DNA from: Saccharomycopsis fibuligera x Saccharomycopsis cf. fibuligera
Taxonomy: Eukaryota; Ascomycota; Saccharomycetes; Ascoideales; Saccharomycopsidaceae
Direction of reading: 5' to 3'
Length of the DNA: 64,000 nucleotides
Assembly: GCA_001936135.1 (NCBI GenBank)
Contig: CP012821.1
Span: forward strand, 558,001-622,000
In this document: positions 37,487 to 51,600 of the stretch, piece by piece
How the letters are laid out: each line of letters opens with the position of its first letter
Numbering within the stretch: the first letter of the stretch is position 1
Notes under the pieces: generated by a model
Databases searched by the model: none
Seen by the model: only the letters and a program-made list of their open reading frames with translations
Told to the model about the DNA's origin: nothing
Program-made: the position numbers and the translations under genes

Positions 37487-37749
37487 TGAGAGAAAAGTGA
37501 GTGAATGCTATAGCAATGGTATAGCAGAAGTAGTTCTGGCAGTCAAAATTTCTTTTCTGTGCTTGCTACTTGCTTCTTGTCAGTTGATTGATTATTTGAA
37601 TAATTGAATAATTGAATAATTGAATAATTGATTTTGCGGTTATGAAGAATTACCCTACAATTTCATAATACATTACATAATTGAAAAATTACATAAAGTA
37701 TTAGATAATTAAATATCACATGAACATCACGAATTTTTGCCTCCCAAAG

Positions 37750-37784
<35 letters not shown>

Positions 37785-37945
37785 AAAAAAAAGAAAATTT
37801 TTGAATGAAAAAAGAAAAAAAGAGACAAAAAATAAAAGACATAAAATAAAATAAAAGCGATAAAGACGCCATATTGCTGTTGATATCCTTCTATCGCTCG
37901 ATATTACCCATTCAGCATCCAGCATCTATCAATCAAGCCACAATA
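37487..37945. promoter_or_regulatory. Shared divergent promoter COQ8/NAB2
   Basis: 459 bases between two start codons facing away from each other. It contains four perfect TTGAATAA octamers (37596-37627) and an A31 run (37752-37782), which may keep nucleosomes away. The promoter role is inferred from layout. Confidence 0.7.
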
Positions 37946-39448
37946 ATGTCAGACACTCAAACATTGGAAATTGAAAGTGAGCTTGGAAAGAACTTCTACC
38001 AGCTCACTTTGCAGAGGCTCGCCCAGGCAAACGTTGCAGAAGAAACAAGAAACGACATTGCTGAGTTTATTGTTGTCTTAGTATCTAACAACAGATCACC
38101 TCAAGACATTGTCCAAGAGTTGTCCTCCATATCTGGGGAAGCCATAAGCGAGAACTTTGTCCACTCCTTGTTTCAAGACCTCAACAATTTGAAGAATGGC
38201 CAAAATAACGCTGCTCCAGCTGCTGGTCCTGCCGTTAATGGTAATGCTGGTCCACAAGCCTTCAATCCTTCAAGTTTGCCATTTACTCCTAATGTAAATA
38301 ACAACAGCGGTACTGATTTTAATGGCACACCAGGGAATAGCGGTTTAAATAATAATAATAATGGAAACAAGCTTGGTAGCGACAATCGCCCAAGATATCC
38401 AAAGAATTTTGCTGGTGTGCGCAAAAACACATTCAATCGTAAACCACAACCAGGTGGCTTCAATCCTGCCAATCCGTTGCAGCTTCAAAAAGCATTGGCT
38501 GATTTGTTAGCTGGTAAAGATCCTACCAAGAGAAAAATGCGTTGCAGAAAATTTCCACACTGTCCTCACAAAGACTGCAAATTTGCTCATCCTACTAGAA
38601 ACTGTTTTCAATATCCAAATTGTCCAAATCCTCCAGGAACTTGTAACTACTTGCATCCAGGTGAAGATGATGAATTGATCAACGAAATTGCAAAGACTAG
38701 AGCTGAAAACGAGCAAAGAAGATTGGAAAATCAACAAAAAATTGATCAGCAAAATGGTATTGGGATTTGCCACAAAGGTGCCAATTGTTACCTTTCCACA
38801 TGTAAATATGCTCATCCTACTAAAGCTAATGAAAACGCTGAAATCAATGTGTTTGAATGGTGCCCAAGTGGTACTGGATGCGCCGATCCAAATTGTCACA
38901 GGGCTCATCCCTCATATAAAACTAGAGAAGAAGTTCATCCAAATGGTCTTTCAAATAATCACAATAGCAATAATGGCCACAACAACCATAGATCTGATTT
39001 TAGAAGTGGCAACAAATTAGCATTGAACAAAATTGCACAACTTGCTTCTGTTATGCAAGCTCCTCAACAAGAAGAAAGATCTCTTGAACAATGTAAATTT
39101 GGTTCAAGATGTCTTAACCCAAGGTGCAAATTCAGACATGCAAGTACTCCTGTGTTGTGCCGTGATGGTGAAAATTGTACCAGAATTGATTGTTACTTTA
39201 GTCATCCATTAGCTCAAGATTGTAAGTATCTGATCAATTGCAAAAACAAGTTCTGTTTGTTTAAACATCCACCAGAAAGAGATGTCAATCTTGGTAAACC
39301 GTTAGTGTGGACCGCTAATTCTAGTAATGGTGATAATGGTCAAAATAACGGCCAAAGTGGAAATATCAGAGAAAGACAATTTGCTGTTCCTAATGATGAA
39401 GTTTTGGAAAAAGCTCCAGCTCAAGAAGATACATCAATGTCAGTTTAG
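37946..39448 (+). CDS. NAB2: Nab2-type nuclear poly(A)-binding protein
   Basis: 500 residues from ATG 37946 (MSDTQTLEIESEL); S. cerevisiae Nab2 has 525. Nab2 binds poly(A), limits tail length and accompanies mRNA export. The helical N-terminal PWI-like domain (~1-95, with EFIVVLVSNNRSPQDIVQEL) is followed by an Asn/Pro/Gly-rich middle and a basic-Pro patch (RKNTFNRKPQPGG), a possible import signal. Seven CCCH fingers (C-x5-C-x4-6-C-x3-H) follow between about 198 and 442, the number typical of Nab2. No clear RGG block is present, unlike S. cerevisiae. Finger 7 contains a CTG codon (39230-39232): read as Ser it gives CKYSINC, as Leu CKYLINC. Confidence 0.92.
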   Translation: MSDTQTLEIESELGKNFYQLTLQRLAQANVAEETRNDIAEFIVVLVSNNRSPQDIVQELSSISGEAISENFVHSLFQDLNNLKNGQNNAAPAAGPAVNGNAGPQAFNPSSLPFTPNVNNNSGTDFNGTPGNSGLNNNNNGNKLGSDNRPRYPKNFAGVRKNTFNRKPQPGGFNPANPLQLQKALADLLAGKDPTKRKMRCRKFPHCPHKDCKFAHPTRNCFQYPNCPNPPGTCNYLHPGEDDELINEIAKTRAENEQRRLENQQKIDQQNGIGICHKGANCYLSTCKYAHPTKANENAEINVFEWCPSGTGCADPNCHRAHPSYKTREEVHPNGLSNNHNSNNGHNNHRSDFRSGNKLALNKIAQLASVMQAPQQEERSLEQCKFGSRCLNPRCKFRHASTPVLCRDGENCTRIDCYFSHPLAQDCKYLINCKNKFCLFKHPPERDVNLGKPLVWTANSSNGDNGQNNGQSGNIRERQFAVPNDEVLEKAPAQEDTSMSV

Positions 39449-40130
39449 CAATTGCTAAAACGTGATATTTTTATGTTTCCTTTTGGTGATGATTGATGAA
39501 CTTCTTAGTAATTGAGAAGTAAGTTTCAGTTCTGTTGTAATGTTTTTTTTATGATTTTGTTGTTTTTTATGTGTTAAAAAAAGAAAAAAAAAATGATAAT
39601 AATTTAATGTATAATATTAATAATAAAAAACAAAAATACTTTATTTTTTAATGATTTAACAAAAAAAAAAAAAAAAAATTAAAAAAATAAAAACAATTAA
39701 GACAAAAATAAAAAGGTTACTTTTTAAGAAAAAAATAGAAAAATAAGTAATGCTATTTCATGATGTTACGTTTATGATAATCGCTATGACGCTCTCTTCT
39801 TTGTCAAAGTTCACACATTTTTTTATCGGAAGTTTAATGATTGTTTACCTGTTAGCTCAAGTTATTATCCAAACAAGCAATCTGCTCCCTCTCTTTATCG
39901 CTATTTTTTACACTGTTCGGTTTTATTTTATTTCATTTCATCGTCTTGCACTTGTGTTTTGCTTTTTTTCTTTATGGATTTGCTACTCCCCATTTTTTGT
40001 CTCTTGTTGGTTTTTATTATTATTTGTTATCGGTCTCTGTCACTCAACCTGCATAAATTTCTTTTTTACTCGCATTTTTCTCTATTAAAGCATTTTTTGT
40101 TCATTTTGTCACACGTATTTTAATTCAATT

Positions 40131-40165
<35 letters not shown>

Positions 40166-40507
40166 GGTGGTGGTGGTGGTGAATTAACCTACAATTTGGG
40201 GAGCGCGACATGGAATCTTAAGATTTGCTAGCTGGAGTACCGATTAAGATAATTAGTCACACTGAGTAAATAACCTACAAGCAGAAATCTTAATATTAGA
40301 TACTCTATAGTATAATAGTGTATATCTACAGTTGTGTATAGTCAGTCAGTCATGCTGAAAGTAGATCATCGGCGCGATACAGCCCATTTGAAGTAATCAC
40401 CGCGCAGCGCTGCGAAAATTAAATTTGATTTTTGAAGCGAATTGAAAAGTATGCCATATAAAAACTGAGAATATAACACAACGACAAATCACGTCAAAGC
40501 AAGAACA
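39449..40507. other. Spacer (1.1 kb) with compound (GTA)8(GTG)9 repeat
   Basis: Very AT-rich 3' region of NAB2, then the MED31 promoter. The repeat at 40131-40181 is eight GTA followed by nine GTG units. No other feature was recognised. Confidence 0.7.
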
Positions 40508-41814
40508 ATGGAAGCACAACAACAACAACAACAGCAGCAGCAACAGCAGCAGCAACAACAGCAACAGCAGCAACCTGTGGAGTTCCAAGAACCACCGCCG
40601 GAAATCCCGCCAAGTAGATGGGAGATCGAGTTGGAGGTAAGTTTGGTTTTATGTTATTTTATTGTATTTTTTGAGCGCATCAAGCAGAGTGAAATGATGT
40701 TTAATTTGCATGAAAGAAGCTATATGGTGAAGAAAGTTTCTTATCCGGTTGAGTTGAGCTGAATCAGTGTTTGTAGAGATATTATATCAATGATGTTAAA
40801 CATCGACTATGGTTGAGAAACAAAAGGATTTTGCAAAAGTGGAAAATGTGATAGAACTATTTTTTAATTTAGAATAACAAACCCTATCATCAAATAACAG
40901 CTTCACTTAATCATCAAATAACAGCTTCACTTAATTGGTAGCATCCTTCACCCAACACTCAACTTCTATCCACTCGATTCAATTCAGCATAGTCAACATA
41001 AAGATTTATACCACTCATCACAACAACGACCAAAAAATATCAACTAACAATACCTTACAAACAGTTTGTCCAATCCCTTTCCAACCTAAACTACCTAAAT
41101 TACCTAGCTCAGAACAAGTACCTAGAAGATCACTGCTTCTTATCCTACTTACAATATCTCTACAACTATTGGTCGCACCCGGCAAACATAAAATACATCA
41201 TCTATCCCAACTGCCTCCACATATTGAAATTGTTAACTCAGTCTAAGAATTTCAAAAATGAAATCTTAAAAAGAGAAGTGGCTAATATTATTATGGGCGA
41301 CATGGTGGAGAACTGGAAAAGGACAAAATCGGTCGAGGGAGTAGAGAATAAGATTAGTGGTAGCAATAGCAATAGTGCTGGTAATGTGTCTGCTACGGGA
41401 AGTGTAAAGAGTAGTAGTGCGGTGGTCGAGCAGGAAGAAGTAGCTGGTGCAGGTGTTGCTAACGTTACAACTGCTGATAAAAACGGCAATAATGGCAATG
41501 ATAATGATAATAACGGCAGCATTATAAAAGGAGGTAATAATATAACTAACGGTTCTATTACAAACCTACGCCCTAACGATGACATTACCATGACTGAGAC
41601 CAATACCAGTCATACGAGCACCAATAGCGATAACAATAACAATGACAATAATGCCAATGATAATAACGCTCGAGATGTGCCAGTTGTGTCAGGTTCAGCA
41701 GTACCGGAAGCCCCAGGCACATCAGTATCTCAGACAACATCAGCATCAACAGCAACGGAAACCCCAATTCTCAACGGTAATGATGGTAGTAATGGTCAGA
41801 ATGGTAATTTATAA
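40508..41814 (+). CDS. MED31: Mediator subunit Med31 (Soh1), two exons, long C-terminal tail
   Basis: Exons are 40508-40636 and 41065-41814, giving 43 plus 249 residues (292; S. cerevisiae has 127). Med31 is a subunit of the Mediator middle module in RNA polymerase II transcription. Exon 1 encodes a 19-Gln run and PPSRWEIELE. Exon 2 continues with FVQSLSNLNYLNYLAQNKYL, then LQYLYNYWSHP and KYIIYPNCLHILKLL, the Med31 core. The join restores the invariant ELEFVQSL, which confirms the splice. After the core a Ser/Asn/Thr-rich tail of about 180 residues follows, absent from the short family members. The gene is convergent with PRP43. Confidence 0.95.
40637..41064 (+). other. MED31: MED31 intron (428 bases)
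   Basis: Donor GTAAGT at 40637, branch-like AACTAAC at 41042-41048, acceptor CAG ending at 41064. The intron contains a perfect 24-bp tandem duplication (40886-40909 and 40910-40933). Confidence 0.93.
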
Positions 41815-42237
41815 GACGGTTGCTAGTATTGCCCAGTTAAGCGTAGTTGGCTAGATTAAAAATAGATACTGTCTTTAGAGGATGGACATTGATAATAGTT
41901 TCGAACATAGTAAGCAAATCATGGGGTTGCAATTGGATGATGTGCCATCTTATTCTGGTTGCTTATCTTCGCTTATTCTATCCATCACTTGTATTAATTA
42001 TAATAATCGATTAAGGTAAGCTTAGTTGATCAAACAATCACTTGAAGCTCCTATTGATCAATTATCTCTAGATCTGGCTAATTGTAGGTTAACAGGAGAA
42101 AAAAAAGAGAGAAATGGAGGCTTATTGAAAAGGAAAAAGTTATCTATGCTAATGACCGGGATTTTAACTAAATTTGAAAGGTCCTTTTGGAGTGATGATG
42201 TTACTTTCTTGGATTCAAGTACAACTATTAGAAATTG

Positions 42238-42272
<35 letters not shown>

Positions 42273-42819
42273 TATTATTATTTCTTTAAGATCAAATAAG
42301 TCCCTCGCTCGAACTTGCACTATAGTATATGGATGACAAATGCAAAAAATAATAGATATAGAGAGCCTCGTGCATTCATTGTCGCCGGACAACAAAAAAG
42401 TTAGCATTTTCAAGCTTCATGGTTGTGAAAATCATGTGTGATCATTCTTCAGCAAAAGATCTATTTTTTGATTCAAAAAATTTCATTGTGTATTTACATT
42501 GGATGCATAGCAGAATTACAGGACTACGGCGCTACAGAGAATCTATTTGCAGAAAGTGGTAATTAGTTAACTATCGTACAGTGTATATTCTTTTATTACC
42601 AATATCTTCTAAACGACATTTTTATATTTATTTATCTGTAGACCCACTTCAAGCCCAAATAGATTTAAAGAGTGATATGAATGATAAGTTGATGTATTAA
42701 TGATAAAGCAAATGCAGATGTGACTTAAAAAGATAGAGAAAAACACAAAACAAAGCAAAATGAAAATGAAAATGAAAAATAAAAAATGAAAAAACACTTT
42801 AGCAAAACGCCTCCCACGA
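41815..42819. other. Convergent spacer MED31/PRP43 (1.0 kb)
   Basis: AT-rich with a T tract of about 31 at 42239-42270. No gene was recognised. Confidence 0.5.
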
Positions 42820-45622
<2,803 letters not shown>

Positions 45623-46279
45623 TCAGTCCCGCTTGGGTATTCTTGACCGTGTATCCTGGGGCCTCGTTCTCTGTTTGTACTTGTTTCCGTACACCCTTTT
45701 CTGCAACATTTGCTCGCGTTCCCTGATCTTTCGTAGTCTCAATTCTTCGCGCTGTCTGGCTCTCTTGTCCTGCTCCTCTTTAGCCGCTTTCAACCCGTTA
45801 TATTTATTCACCAAACTGTTGTATTGGGCGACTTTCTTCCTATACACGGACACATCGTTAGTGGACCCCTGCCACTTGGTCTCGGCCTCGGCATCCTCGT
45901 CGCCTCCTCCACGGACAGCAGGCGGCTCGCTTAGCAAAAGCGACGAAATCTCGCTGGTCTTCACCAAGATCTTGGCCCACTTGTCAATGAGCTCGTTGGT
46001 GACCTTGAGGCCCTCGTCCACTTTGCTGACGTTGGACTCGATCGTGCCGACGCAGGTGGAAAGATCGGACAAGAGGGCGTTGACAAGTTTGAGCTTTCTG
46101 AGCTCTTCTGCTTGGGAAATGTCTTTGTTGGTCTTGCCAGCAGCGGTGCTATTATTTGAACTAGTGGTCTGGCCATCTTCGGGCAGCGTCGTGTCAGCAA
46201 ACGTGTCGCTGTTGCGGAGATCGTCGAGACCTGCTTTGATCGCAGCTAAGTCCTTGTGTATTCTGCTTTCAATGGACAT
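45623..46279 (-). CDS. DUO1: DASH/Dam1 complex subunit Duo1 (probable)
   Basis: 218 residues from ATG 46279 (MSIESRIHKDL). Duo1 belongs to the DASH ring that couples kinetochores to spindle microtubules. The helical core EELRKLKLVNALLSDL, then a segment with TNELIDKWAKIL, matches the Duo1 pattern of a helix ending in LxxWxxIL. WQGSTND further on matches the W-x-G-x-x-x-D signature I associate with fungal Duo1. A coiled coil and a basic tail rich in Arg/Lys follow. A second in-frame ATG at 46363 would add 28 Arg/Glu-rich residues read from a pentanucleotide repeat. I prefer the internal start because it begins the plausible family sequence. Another DASH subunit is the main alternative. Confidence 0.75.
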   Translation of the reverse strand: MSIESRIHKDLAAIKAGLDDLRNSDTFADTTLPEDGQTTSSNNSTAAGKTNKDISQAEELRKLKLVNALLSDLSTCVGTIESNVSKVDEGLKVTNELIDKWAKILVKTSEISSLLLSEPPAVRGGGDEDAEAETKWQGSTNDVSVYRKKVAQYNSLVNKYNGLKAAKEEQDKRARQREELRLRKIREREQMLQKRVYGNKYKQRTRPQDTRSRIPKRD

Positions 46280-46642
46280 GTTTATTTTTGCAATTACTAT
46301 TGCTACCGCTACCACCGTCAGTCTGTCTCTTCTCTTCTCTTCTCTTCTCTTCTCTTCTCTCATCTTCTGTCTGTCGCGTTTGTTTCTTTTTGTTTTTGTT
46401 GATTACATCGCGAGTGCGTTTAGTTCTCATTGTGGTGTCTGGAGTGCCTTGTAGTCTTTTAGTAAACAAGACGGCACATGATCTTTACTAATAGCTTACT
46501 ATTTCTTCGCCGTCATGTTACGTAATGTTAGCTGACATCCACTGTTCCGAGCCATCAAGCAACAACAACTACAACTACAGCTTTGACACTTTATATCTTT
46601 TCTCTTTTATGTTCCCTTATCTCACCAAAACCTCAACCAACA
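46280..46642. promoter_or_regulatory. Shared divergent promoter DUO1/PCS60 with (TCTCT)7
   Basis: 363 bases between the two starts. Seven TCTCT pentamers at 46326-46360 directly abut an upstream in-frame ATG for DUO1 (46363 on the minus strand). Confidence 0.7.
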
Positions 46643-48250
46643 ATGTCCACCTTCATAGACGCAATTAAGCTCAACGACAACCAGGCAGTGGTCATCCCCA
46701 ATGGCCCCCAGGTCACCTACAACCAGCTCGCCTACAACGTCAAACGTTTGCAGGAGATCTTCACGAACCGCAAGTCGCCTTTGAGCAACACTGCTTCACA
46801 GGCAGCTATTGGCATTTCCATCCCAAACAGCTTGGAGTTCGTCGCGGTGTTCTTGTCGATCACTAACACCGCAAGAATTGCTGCTCCTTTGAACTTCAAC
46901 TACAGGAAAACCGAGTTTGACTTTTATTTGGGCGATTTGGACGCTAAAGCAATTTTTGTTCCCCGGGGATTCAAGCAGCAACAGCCAGTGCCAGCAATTG
47001 TTCAGAGTGCTACTGACCACAACGCTTACATTATTGAAACTTGGTTCTGCCCAAACACCAAGCAAATTGAATACGCCATCTACGATTCTTCCTCCGGCAG
47101 TCACAGCGAGCCAATCTTCTTGTCCAGAAAAGAAATTCCAGCATCCTTCTCGCATGAGCCATTGGCTAAGTTCTCTGGCAATGCTTCACCTCAGGACATT
47201 GCTTTGATCTTGCACACCTCAGGCACCACCGGTAGACCCAAGGCCGTCCCATTGACTCACGACAACATTACCAGCTCAATGCGTATCATTTCCAACACCT
47301 ATGACTTGAACCACCAGGACAAGACATATGTGGTGATGCCGCTATTCCACGTCCATGGTCTCATTGGCGCATTGCTATCCACTTTGTACAGCGGCGGCGC
47401 TGCTATCATTGCTCCCAAGTTCTCAGCGCACCAATTTTGGAAAGATTTCATTAAATATAAAGCTACTTGGTATTCCGCGGTGCCTACCATTCACCAAATT
47501 TTGCTAAAGACCCCACTTCCAGAAAGAGACCAGTTTCCAAACATTCGATTCATTAGATCTTGCTCTTCTGCGTTGGCACCTGCAAATTTGGAAAAATTGG
47601 AAAAGACGTTTAAGGCGCCGGTGGTTGAAGCAATGGGGATGACTGAGTGTGCCCATTGCGTCACTTCCAACAATTTGCCCGAAAAGGGCCAAAGGAAACC
47701 AGGCACGGTGGGCCAACCTCATGGCGTGGAAATTGTTATTTTGGACGATAATAGCAACAAACTTCCTCAGGGCAAAATCGGGGAAGTTTCCATTAAGGGC
47801 CAAAATGTCACTAAGGGATACCTCAACAACCCCAAGGCCAATGCTGAGAATTTTACTGCTGGGTATTTCAGAACCGGAGATCAAGGATATTTCGACGAGG
47901 ACCACTTTTTGATCTTGACGGGACGCATCAAGGAATTGATCAACCGTGGAGGGGAGAAGATTTCTCCAATTGAGCTTGATAACGTGATGTTGACTCATCC
48001 TAAAGTTGCTGAAGCAGTGTCATTTGGTTCAGATGATGAAAAATACGGCCAGTCAGTGAATGCTGCCATTGTGGTGGCTCAGGGTCAAAAGCTTAATGAA
48101 AAGGAGCTCAAGGAGTATTTGTCTCAAAAGTTGTCGGCTTTCAAAGTACCAGAACGCTTCTTCTTTGTTGATAAGTTGCCAAAGACTCCAACAGGAAAAA
48201 TCCAAAGAAGAACGTTGCCTAAGGTTTTCGGAGTGAAGCCAAAGTTGTGA
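46643..48250 (+). CDS. PCS60: Pcs60/Fat2-type peroxisomal acyl-CoA synthetase (AMP-forming)
   Basis: 535 residues from ATG 46643 (MSTFIDAIKLND); S. cerevisiae Pcs60 has 543. It is an ANL-superfamily enzyme that activates a carboxylate with ATP and CoA; the yeast enzyme acts on oxalate and is peroxisome-associated. The P-loop-like motif HTSGTTGRPKAVPLTH (~191-206), the EAMGMTE motif, YFRTGDQGYFDEDHFLIL with GRIKELINRGGEKISP (~406-440), and the catalytic Lys in TPTGKIQR (~523) are present. The last residues PKL form an acceptable PTS1 peroxisomal signal. No CTG codon occurs in the whole gene. It is divergent from DUO1. Confidence 0.92.
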   Translation: MSTFIDAIKLNDNQAVVIPNGPQVTYNQLAYNVKRLQEIFTNRKSPLSNTASQAAIGISIPNSLEFVAVFLSITNTARIAAPLNFNYRKTEFDFYLGDLDAKAIFVPRGFKQQQPVPAIVQSATDHNAYIIETWFCPNTKQIEYAIYDSSSGSHSEPIFLSRKEIPASFSHEPLAKFSGNASPQDIALILHTSGTTGRPKAVPLTHDNITSSMRIISNTYDLNHQDKTYVVMPLFHVHGLIGALLSTLYSGGAAIIAPKFSAHQFWKDFIKYKATWYSAVPTIHQILLKTPLPERDQFPNIRFIRSCSSALAPANLEKLEKTFKAPVVEAMGMTECAHCVTSNNLPEKGQRKPGTVGQPHGVEIVILDDNSNKLPQGKIGEVSIKGQNVTKGYLNNPKANAENFTAGYFRTGDQGYFDEDHFLILTGRIKELINRGGEKISPIELDNVMLTHPKVAEAVSFGSDDEKYGQSVNAAIVVAQGQKLNEKELKEYLSQKLSAFKVPERFFFVDKLPKTPTGKIQRRTLPKVFGVKPKL

Positions 48251-48666
48251 GTGGTTAAGTTAGCAATTATTGATTATCCAGTATACTTTTTATTTTTTTT
48301 ATTCTATTTTATTTTTTTTATTCTATTTTATTTTTCGTTTTCCAAATAAATAGGCGTATAGTGTCATTGTGGTTTACTGCATAGTATATAGGCAATATAT
48401 TAGTACTGAATATTGAGCTATCGTAGATGATGCATTAATAGCAGTAGCAGTAGCAGTGCGAAGAGAAAAATTAAATTTAAAAAAAAAAATACGCGCTCTC
48501 CATCGCGCATCGCCGCTCATCTTCTCATCACATTTCTATCCACGCCATCCACAACGGCAATGGCCACTCTCTTCTAACCAGCTATCTCAGCCACCGCCAA
48601 CTTCTTGCTGCCTACATACAAAACATAGGCTATAGAGTATAGCATATAGAACAGTACTCTTTTGGT
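48251..48666. other. Spacer (0.4 kb), BRE4-like promoter
   Basis: AT-rich, with a duplicated TTTATTTTTTTTATTCTATT stretch near 48290-48332. Confidence 0.5.
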
Positions 48667-51600
48667 ATGCCCTTCGACAAGGTACGCAGAGCCAGTTCTA
48701 AGGCATCGTTGCTCAAGAGAAGGGAATCGGCAAATTCCTTGTACAGGATCAATAACAATATCAATAGCAGCGGTACAGCCAATACGATTACAAACACAAA
48801 TACTAATAGCTATGCTACCAGTACCGATAACTTGGTGAATAGTAACGACAGCAACAATAACAATAACGACAGCAACGGCAATAACGACAGCAACGGCAAT
48901 AACGACAGCAACGGCAATAGCAATATTCAAGAAAATCTCATTGACAAGTTTCAGTTGAACGAGATTTACTCGCGTATCATTGGAAATAGCTCAGTAATCA
49001 TTCCAGAAACTGGCGAAACTTCACATCATCACTCTTTCCATTTGGTTCCTGATGAGCACGATGGGCCTGACTCTGTATGTTCATCGTTGCTTACCAATGG
49101 CCCAAATCAAAACTATCATAATAGTCCCCGGCAGCAACAGCAGCATCACCATTTTTGGCAGAACGGTCATGGCGACACTGACGATGGCTACTTGTTACCC
49201 ACCACTGCAGTGCAGACTTATCAGCTCTCCATCACGCAAAAGATCAAACACCATTTTGCCAACTTTCTTTACAAGGTAACTTCCCTACTTTATGGCATAT
49301 TCCGCTACTTTGCCAGCTACTGCACGCACGACATTTTGAAATGCGCCGTTGCCTACTTCATCGCGTCCCTTGGGGTCTACTGCACCCCATTATCTCGAAT
49401 GTTGGGCCAAAGTGATAATAAACATCTAGTGGCTACCGTTGCCGTGTATTTCCATCCTTCACGAACCATTGGATCAATGCACCAGTCCATAATATTTATT
49501 GCAATTTCGCTATTTTACAGTTTTTTTGTCAGCTTTTTCTGCTCTGCGCTAGCTAGTTACATGTTCAATATCGGCGAGGATGAAATTAGCTACTTTATCA
49601 ACGTTATTGTCGTTAGTATTGCATTAAGCGTGGTTAGCGTGTTTAAGCAAAAAGTCGGTAAGCAAACTTTCAATGTTGCTTGCTCCTTAGCCTCTACATC
49701 AATGATCTCGACTATTGTTAAAGAAGGCAGCAGAAACACGGGAGAGATTCCATTGGATAGATTGAACTCGGTGTTTAGGATTGTGGTATTTGGCGCATTG
49801 ATTTCCATCACTCTTTGCTATGTGTTATGGCCGCGCAGTGCAAAGACTGCGTTGAAGCAAAATTTGAATGAATCGTATTATTTAATGAGTGACTTATTGT
49901 CGCTTTTATCAGACAAGTTTCTCAGCGGTAAAGATATCCATGAGTTGGTGATTAATAATGTCGAAGAACAGTTGAAGAAAAATGCTAAAAAGTTGAAAAC
50001 TAGCCTTGAAGAGACCAAGTACGAATTGTTTGTCAGTGGTAGGGAAGTTGAGTATCATCAATTGGCAAAATTGGTGGGGTCGACAATTGTATTGAAGCGG
50101 TACTTGGCTGGGTTGAAGATTTGTACGAGCATGCAACATAAACTTCTTGAAGAGTACGAAGAGAAGCAGAAAAATAAGCTGCTAGTAAACCAACAACGGC
50201 AGCAACGGCAATTAGCTACCTCTCGTGCCGTAAGTGGTGCTCTGGGTCAGGAGTTTTCGATTTTTGGTGATAGATCCTTGGGATTCAGCATAAAGTCGGA
50301 TTTTAACGGCTTAAGTGGGAATATTGGCACTGATAATGCCAATGGTCATAGTGACGATACTTTTGAGACAAGCAGCCAGCAGCAAAGTACCTCACTGGAA
50401 GGAGATTTTGGCAATAATGACAATGCTGAAGAAGATGATGGAGTTATCAACGCAGCACAATTATTCAACTTATTCATTTTTCATCTTGGCCCACCTTTGA
50501 AATCCTTTTCCTATACGCTACGTGAAATCTTGGATAACATTCCCTTTAGCCAAAACGAACCGTTCCTTGCCGTCAACACTAGCCAATACTTTCGCAGTTT
50601 GAACCTCGCTAGGGATTTGTTTAATCGTAAACAACTAGAAGTGATGAAAAAAGTATACAATGAAAAACTATTTGAATTGATTGAAGGCGAAAAACTGAAG
50701 GCGGATGAAGAGGAAGTCGCAGCGTCCTGTTTTAATTTTGCATATTCCTTGATTGAATATTCTAGTGAGTTGAGTAAAGTGTTAGAAGTAGTTGAGGATT
50801 ATGGGATTTATATCGAGAATGGGAGACGAAGTTATGAGTGGCTCAAGTTTTGGAAATGGGGTAGGGGTGCTGCTAATGCTGCTAATACGTCTATTGAAAA
50901 TGGGAATGTTAGTCCAAAATACACATATGTAGCTAATGAGCAACGACCACGGTTAAACATTTTTAAACCTACCAATCATAATGGTGACCAAACTAGCATA
51001 GAAAACGCCGCGAATAACCTTCCATCATCAAAGACCTACTCTGCCAATTTCATTGCTAGAATCCGTTACAAAGCGTGGAGGTTTTTTAGTCTAGCAAGAA
51101 GATCTGATTTTCAGTTCGGTATTCGAGTAGGAATTGGCGCCTTTTTCCTCTCATCGATTGCATTTTTCCCGCAAACCAAAGAATTTTTCGCTAATTGGAG
51201 ACTTGAATGGGCTCTAGTGATCTACTCAATAATGATGAACAAATCCGTCGGCGGCACACAAATGACAGTGAAATGGAGAATTATTGGCACATTCTTGGGC
51301 GCCACAGTAGCTGTTTGTACATGGGAGCTATTTAGTGGTGAAGTTTGGGCGCTTGCGCTAGTCGGATTTATTATTTCTATTCCCTCGTTTTACATCATTT
51401 TAAAATGGGAGAAGTTTAACGCATATGGTCGATTCATCCTATTGACTTACAATTTAACCGCATTGTACAGTTACAGTATGACTCAGGACGAAGAGGAAGA
51501 TGACCGGGAAGGTGGGAATATTCCGTTGATTCACGAGATTGGATTTCACAGATTTGTTAGTGTTAGCATTGGAGTCATTTGGGCAATGTTTATAACTACT

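Noticed and set aside
46583-46642. Upstream extension of PCS60 from a TTG codon
   Set aside because: Nuclear yeast genes normally start at ATG, and MSTFIDAIKL at 46643 matches the family start.
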